A stretch of 8,708 nucleotides of DNA. Origin: Thioalkalivibrio sp. GTDB lineage: Bacteria > Pseudomonadota > Gammaproteobacteria > Ectothiorhodospirales > Ectothiorhodospiraceae. Each line of letters begins with the position of its first letter. Positions within the stretch are counted from its first letter, which is position 1. The stretch lies in NCBI GenBank assembly GCA_007120155.1, contig SKOF01000114.1:1-8708 (forward strand). Reading direction: 5' to 3'. Under the pieces are notes generated by a model. It did not search any database, was not told the DNA's origin, and was given only the letters and a program-made list of their open reading frames with translations. Shown one piece after another: positions 6,519-8,708 of this stretch. Made by a program: the position numbers and the translations under genes.

Positions 6519-8038
6519 TTTCCCGATGCCTCCGCGCTTTGGGCCGCGCGACGTCTGCTGCGTATCTTGAGTTCACTGTAGATGCTGTAGCCCACCGACA
6601 CGAGGCACAGGGAGATCAGTACGATATTGATGGTGCCGGTAAAGAAGTATGGCACGGGGCCGTCCAGGGCCGGGGCGATGATCAGCCCCTGGAGCAGGTT
6701 CTCCTCGGCAATGGGGCCGAGAATGATGCCCAGCACCACCGGTCCGGGGCCGAAACCGTAACGCATGGCGAAGTACATGCCCGTACCGAGCACGAGCATC
6801 ACGAGAACGTCCGAATAGCTGTGCTGCACGCTGTACGTGCCGAAGATGGCCAGCACGGCCACGGCGCCCGCCATGTACTGCCTGGGAATACGGATCACGT
6901 AACGGCTCAGGGAGCTGATGTAGAGACCGAACACCATCAGCAGGATCTGTGCGGCCAGCAGGGCGCCCAGGAACGTCCAGACCACCTGGCCGTGCTGCGA
7001 GAACAGGTCCGGCCCCGGAAACAGCCCCTGAATCAGCAGACCGCCCAGCAGCACCGCCGCGGTGGGACTCCCCGGAATACCCAGCGACAGCATGGGGACC
7101 AGCGACGAACCCACCATGGCATTGTTGGCGCTTTCCGAGGAGATGACGCCGTCAGCTTCCCCTTTGCCGTAGTTCTCGGGATTCTTGCTGAATTTTTTGC
7201 TCTGATCGTAGGCCAGCAACCCGGCGATCTGCCCGCCGGCGCCGGGGATGAGCCCAACAATGGCACCGACCACGCTGCCCAGGGTGAGCGTGCGCACGCG
7301 GCTCAGGTTGTAGCGCACCGACCGCCAGATGCTGCGGCTCTCCATCCGGAACTCTTCACCGGATTGGCCCCGCCAGGCGCTTTCCACCATGTAGAGCACC
7401 TGCGGAATGGCGAACAGCCCGATCAGCGCCGGCACGATGCTGACGCCGCCCTGCAGATGGCTGGTAAAGACAAATCGCTCCGTGCCGAGAATCGGGTTGA
7501 ATCCGATCAGCGAGATCCAGATCCCGAACGCCCCGGCGATCAGCCCCTTCAGCACCGACGCGCTGCCGAGCGATCCGATCACCGTGACCCCGAGGATGGC
7601 AACCCAGAAGAGTTCCGAGGGTCCGAAGCGCAGCGCAAGTTCCGCCAGCGGCGGCGTGAAGAAGATCAGGACCAGCACGCCGAGCACACCGCCGATGCCG
7701 GAACTGATGAAGCAGTAATGCAGCGCCTCGGTGGCTCGGCCGCTCTTGGCCATGGGATGGCCGTCAAGGATCGTGGCAATATTGGCCGGCGCACCCGGGA
7801 TGTTGACGAGGATGGCGCTGACCGCGCCTCCGGCCACCGTGGAGGCATAGATCACGCCGAGCAGAATGAGCCCGGAGGTCGCATCCATCTGGAAGGTAAA
7901 CGGGATCAGCAGCGCCACGGCCATGGTGGGGCTCACGCCGGGCATGGCGCCCAGCAGCAGCCCCACGACGGTCCCGAGGATCAGGATGACGAGGTTGACG
8001 CCACTGAATACCTCGGGAAGGTACGTTAGCAACTCCAC
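6515..8038 (-). CDS. tctA: TTT-family large membrane permease (TctA-like)
   Basis: This 507-residue polytopic inner-membrane protein is the large permease of tripartite tricarboxylate transporters, at the usual family length. Its two halves repeat the signature motifs: G-L-L-L-G-A-M-P-G-V-S-P-T-M (26-39) against V-G-L-I-P-G-A-G-G (261-269), and V-N-I-P-G-A-P-A-N (78-86) against L-G-I-P-G-S-P-T-A (319-327). This is the internal pseudo-symmetry expected of TctA. The N-terminal family hallmark G-H-P-M-A-K-S-G-R-A (93-102) is also present. Transport is driven by an ion gradient with a TctC binding protein. The start is GTG at 8038, supported by AGGAG at 8047-8051 with 8-base spacing and by the family N-terminus beginning there; no ATG fits better. 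It is followed by tctB with a 4-base overlap. About 300 bases separate it from the Xsc-like gene. The substrate is inferred from context to be sulfoacetate. Confidence 0.94.
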   Translation of the reverse strand: MELLTYLPEVFSGVNLVILILGTVVGLLLGAMPGVSPTMAVALLIPFTFQMDATSGLILLGVIYASTVAGGAVSAILVNIPGAPANIATILDGHPMAKSGRATEALHYCFISSGIGGVLGVLVLIFFTPPLAELALRFGPSELFWVAILGVTVIGSLGSASVLKGLIAGAFGIWISLIGFNPILGTERFVFTSHLQGGVSIVPALIGLFAIPQVLYMVESAWRGQSGEEFRMESRSIWRSVRYNLSRVRTLTLGSVVGAIVGLIPGAGGQIAGLLAYDQSKKFSKNPENYGKGEADGVISSESANNAMVGSSLVPMLSLGIPGSPTAAVLLGGLLIQGLFPGPDLFSQHGQVVWTFLGALLAAQILLMVFGLYISSLSRYVIRIPRQYMAGAVAVLAIFGTYSVQHSYSDVLVMLVLGTGMYFAMRYGFGPGPVVLGIILGPIAEENLLQGLIIAPALDGPVPYFFTGTINIVLISLCLVSVGYSIYSELKIRSRRRAAQSAEASGK

Positions 8039-8046
8039 GATCGATT

Positions 8047-8051
8047 CTCCT
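8047..8051 (-). promoter_or_regulatory. ribosome binding site setting the GTG start of tctA
   Basis: AGGAG on the minus strand is 8 bases upstream of the GTG at 8038, an ideal spacing. It supports the GTG over any internal ATG. Confidence 0.7.
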
Positions 8052-8074
8052 GCCTCATGACCCCTCCGCCGCTG

Positions 8075-8094
8075 TCCGGTGATCCCTTACCGGA
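8075..8094 (-). repeat. inverted repeat in the tctA leader
   Basis: Arms tccggt / accgga (6 bp) enclose an 8-base loop 37 bases upstream of the tctA start. It could be a leader hairpin or a regulator half-site pair. A similar core (gccggt c accggc, 8288-8300) occurs about 200 bases further upstream. Confidence 0.3.
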
Positions 8095-8121
8095 ACCTGT
8101 GCATGGCGCATGGAAACCTGT
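8094..8121. repeat. direct repeat AACCTGT spaced 21 bp
   Basis: Plus-strand aacctgt occurs at 8094-8100 and 8115-8121, start-to-start 21 bp, i.e. two helical turns. Between them gcatgg is itself repeated (8101-8106, 8108-8113). The spacing is what a protein binding one face of the helix would need. The repeat is short and lies in the leader upstream of tctA, so function is uncertain. Confidence 0.3.
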
Positions 8122-8226
8122 CCTCGGGGATCCACGACCCCTGAAGATTCGTCCATGCGCTCGTTCGGGCAACACGCGATCCGATGCAATGCGCCTCCGC
8201 GGGGCACTGGATGCGTATTCACCCTT

Positions 8227-8241
8227 TATAGTCGTTCTATA
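8227..8241 (-). promoter_or_regulatory. dyad TATAG-N5-CTATA over a possible promoter of the transporter operon
   Basis: A perfect 5-bp dyad with a 5-base centre lies in an AT-rich island within otherwise GC-rich non-coding DNA, about 190 bases upstream of tctA. On the minus strand a possible -35 element TTGTCG (8261-8266) is followed after 17 bases by CATATA (8238-8243), or after 19 by TATAGA (8236-8241), so the dyad would cover the -10 region. This is the arrangement expected of a repressor operator. The promoter match is imperfect and the regulator is not in the window. Confidence 0.35.
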
Positions 8242-8287
8242 TGGCTTCCCTATCTGCTGTCGACAATCTCGATCCGGCACGCAGCGG

Positions 8288-8300
8288 GCCGGTCACCGGC
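8288..8300. repeat. compact dyad GCCGGT-C-ACCGGC
   Basis: Two 6-bp arms flank a single base in the gap downstream of the Xsc-like gene. A one-base loop is too tight for a full hairpin, so a protein site or part of a larger terminator fold with the neighbouring palindrome is more plausible. Confidence 0.3.
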
Positions 8301-8313
8301 TTCCCCGGACAAG

Positions 8314-8331
8314 GGGGCGCCATGGCGCCCC
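8314..8331 (-). terminator. perfect 18-bp palindrome after the Xsc-like gene, possible weak terminator
   Basis: The bases ggggcgcc-at-ggcgcccc form an exact palindrome beginning 7 bases past the xsc stop codon (8339). On the minus strand it can fold into a strong G-C hairpin, followed after a few bases by TTGT rather than a long T-run. It is therefore at best a weak intrinsic terminator, or a 3'-end stabiliser separating xsc from the transporter genes. Confidence 0.45.
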
Positions 8332-8338
8332 GCCCTGC

Positions 8339-8708
8339 TCACATGTACTTCTTGTACTTGTCCAGCAGGCGCTTGGGATGCTTGAGCGCATCGCGGCGGA
8401 ACGGGTCACCCAGTTCCCGCGAAACGTTGATCTCGATCACCGTGGTCTTGCCCTCCTGCTGCGCCTTGCATGCCGCAGCCAACGCGCCGCCCACATCGTC
8501 GAGCTTGTCGATGGTCACGCCCTCGGCACCCATGGAACGCGCAATCCCCGCCCATGACGGGCTGTTCAGATTCGAACCCACGAAACGCTCGCCGTAATAA
8601 TCCACCTGGTTCTTCTTCTCGGCGCCCCACTGGCGGTTGTTGAACACCACCGCCGTGACCGGGATGTTCTCCCGCACACAGGTGAGGATCTCCACCATGC
8701 TCATCGCC
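8339..8708 (-). CDS. xsc: sulfoacetaldehyde acetyltransferase, C-terminal part (Xsc), truncated by window edge
   Basis: Only the last 122 or so residues are present; the frame remains open to the right edge, so the start is outside. The segment belongs to the C-terminal thiamine-diphosphate-binding domain. It contains M-S-M-V-E-I-L-T, A-V-V-F-N-N-R-Q-W-G-A-E-K-K-N-Q-V and G-A-E-G-V-T-I-D-K. The N-R-Q-W-G-A-E-K-K-N-Q-V block is characteristic of Xsc as against acetolactate synthase and other relatives. Full Xsc is about 600 residues, so roughly four-fifths is missing. Xsc cleaves sulfoacetaldehyde with phosphate to acetyl phosphate and sulfite in the cytoplasm, the desulfonation step shared by taurine, isethionate and sulfoacetate pathways. 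The ATG at 8704 is internal, not the start. A gap of 300 bases separates it from tctA, so it may be its own transcription unit. Confidence 0.9.
   Translation of the reverse strand, partial: AMSMVEILTCVRENIPVTAVVFNNRQWGAEKKNQVDYYGERFVGSNLNSPSWAGIARSMGAEGVTIDKLDDVGGALAAACKAQQEGKTTVIEINVSRELGDPFRRDALKHPKRLLDKYKKYM

Noticed and set aside
6539..8029. Plus-strand open frame of 496 codons opposite tctA
   Set aside because: The product is a very polar His/Gln/Asp/Arg-rich string, the typical complement of a hydrophobic membrane protein gene. It has no domain or convincing ribosome site.
6072..8038. Interpretation as a citrate/tricarboxylate transporter by family name
   Set aside because: TTT systems carry many different carboxylates. 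The adjacent SauST-like and Xsc-like genes favour a sulfonated acid, and no citrate-metabolism gene or TctDE two-component pair is visible.
8026..8280. Minus-strand open frame of 84 codons in the xsc-tctA gap, possible leader peptide or small protein
   Set aside because: It overlaps the tctA start, has no visible ribosome site and its composition is random-looking. The region is better explained as a promoter and leader.

Overview
The window reads as a chromosomal stretch of a GC-rich proteobacterium. Every supported gene lies on the minus strand, so transcription runs from the right edge to the left. Protein similarity suggests Pseudomonadota, perhaps a gammaproteobacterium, but no marker gene fixes the lineage. 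There are no RNA genes, insertion sequences, CRISPR arrays or phage genes, and composition looks even throughout.

In transcription order the content is: (1) the C-terminal end of a thiamine-diphosphate enzyme closely resembling sulfoacetaldehyde acetyltransferase (Xsc), cut by the right edge; (2) a non-coding gap of about 300 bases holding a perfect 18-bp palindrome, a dyad over a possible promoter, and a leader with repeats; (3) a tripartite tricarboxylate-type transporter, tctA-tctB-tctC, in which tctA (GTG start) and tctB overlap by 4 bases and tctC follows a hairpin and a very strong ribosome binding site; (4) an acylating aldehyde dehydrogenase like SauS; (5) an AMP-forming acyl-CoA ligase like SauT; (6) a tandem-domain universal stress protein; (7) an alpha/beta hydrolase.

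Together these suggest a sulfoacetate catabolic locus. The transporter would bring in sulfoacetate, SauT would activate it to sulfoacetyl-CoA, SauS would reduce that to sulfoacetaldehyde, and Xsc would cleave it with phosphate to acetyl phosphate and sulfite. The unusual point is the transporter: the described sauRSTU cluster of Cupriavidus necator uses a single major-facilitator carrier (SauU), whereas here the position is filled by a binding-protein-dependent TTT system. The substrate assignment is inferred from context. No regulator, phosphotransacetylase or sulfite exporter/oxidase gene is visible, and these may lie outside the window.

The universal stress protein and hydrolase at the distal end are not part of any sulfoacetate pathway I know. 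They may be operon passengers or accessory functions. GC-rich hairpins without a U-tract lie at most of the non-overlapping gene junctions, which suggests transcript processing or stability control within a long mRNA rather than clean termination.
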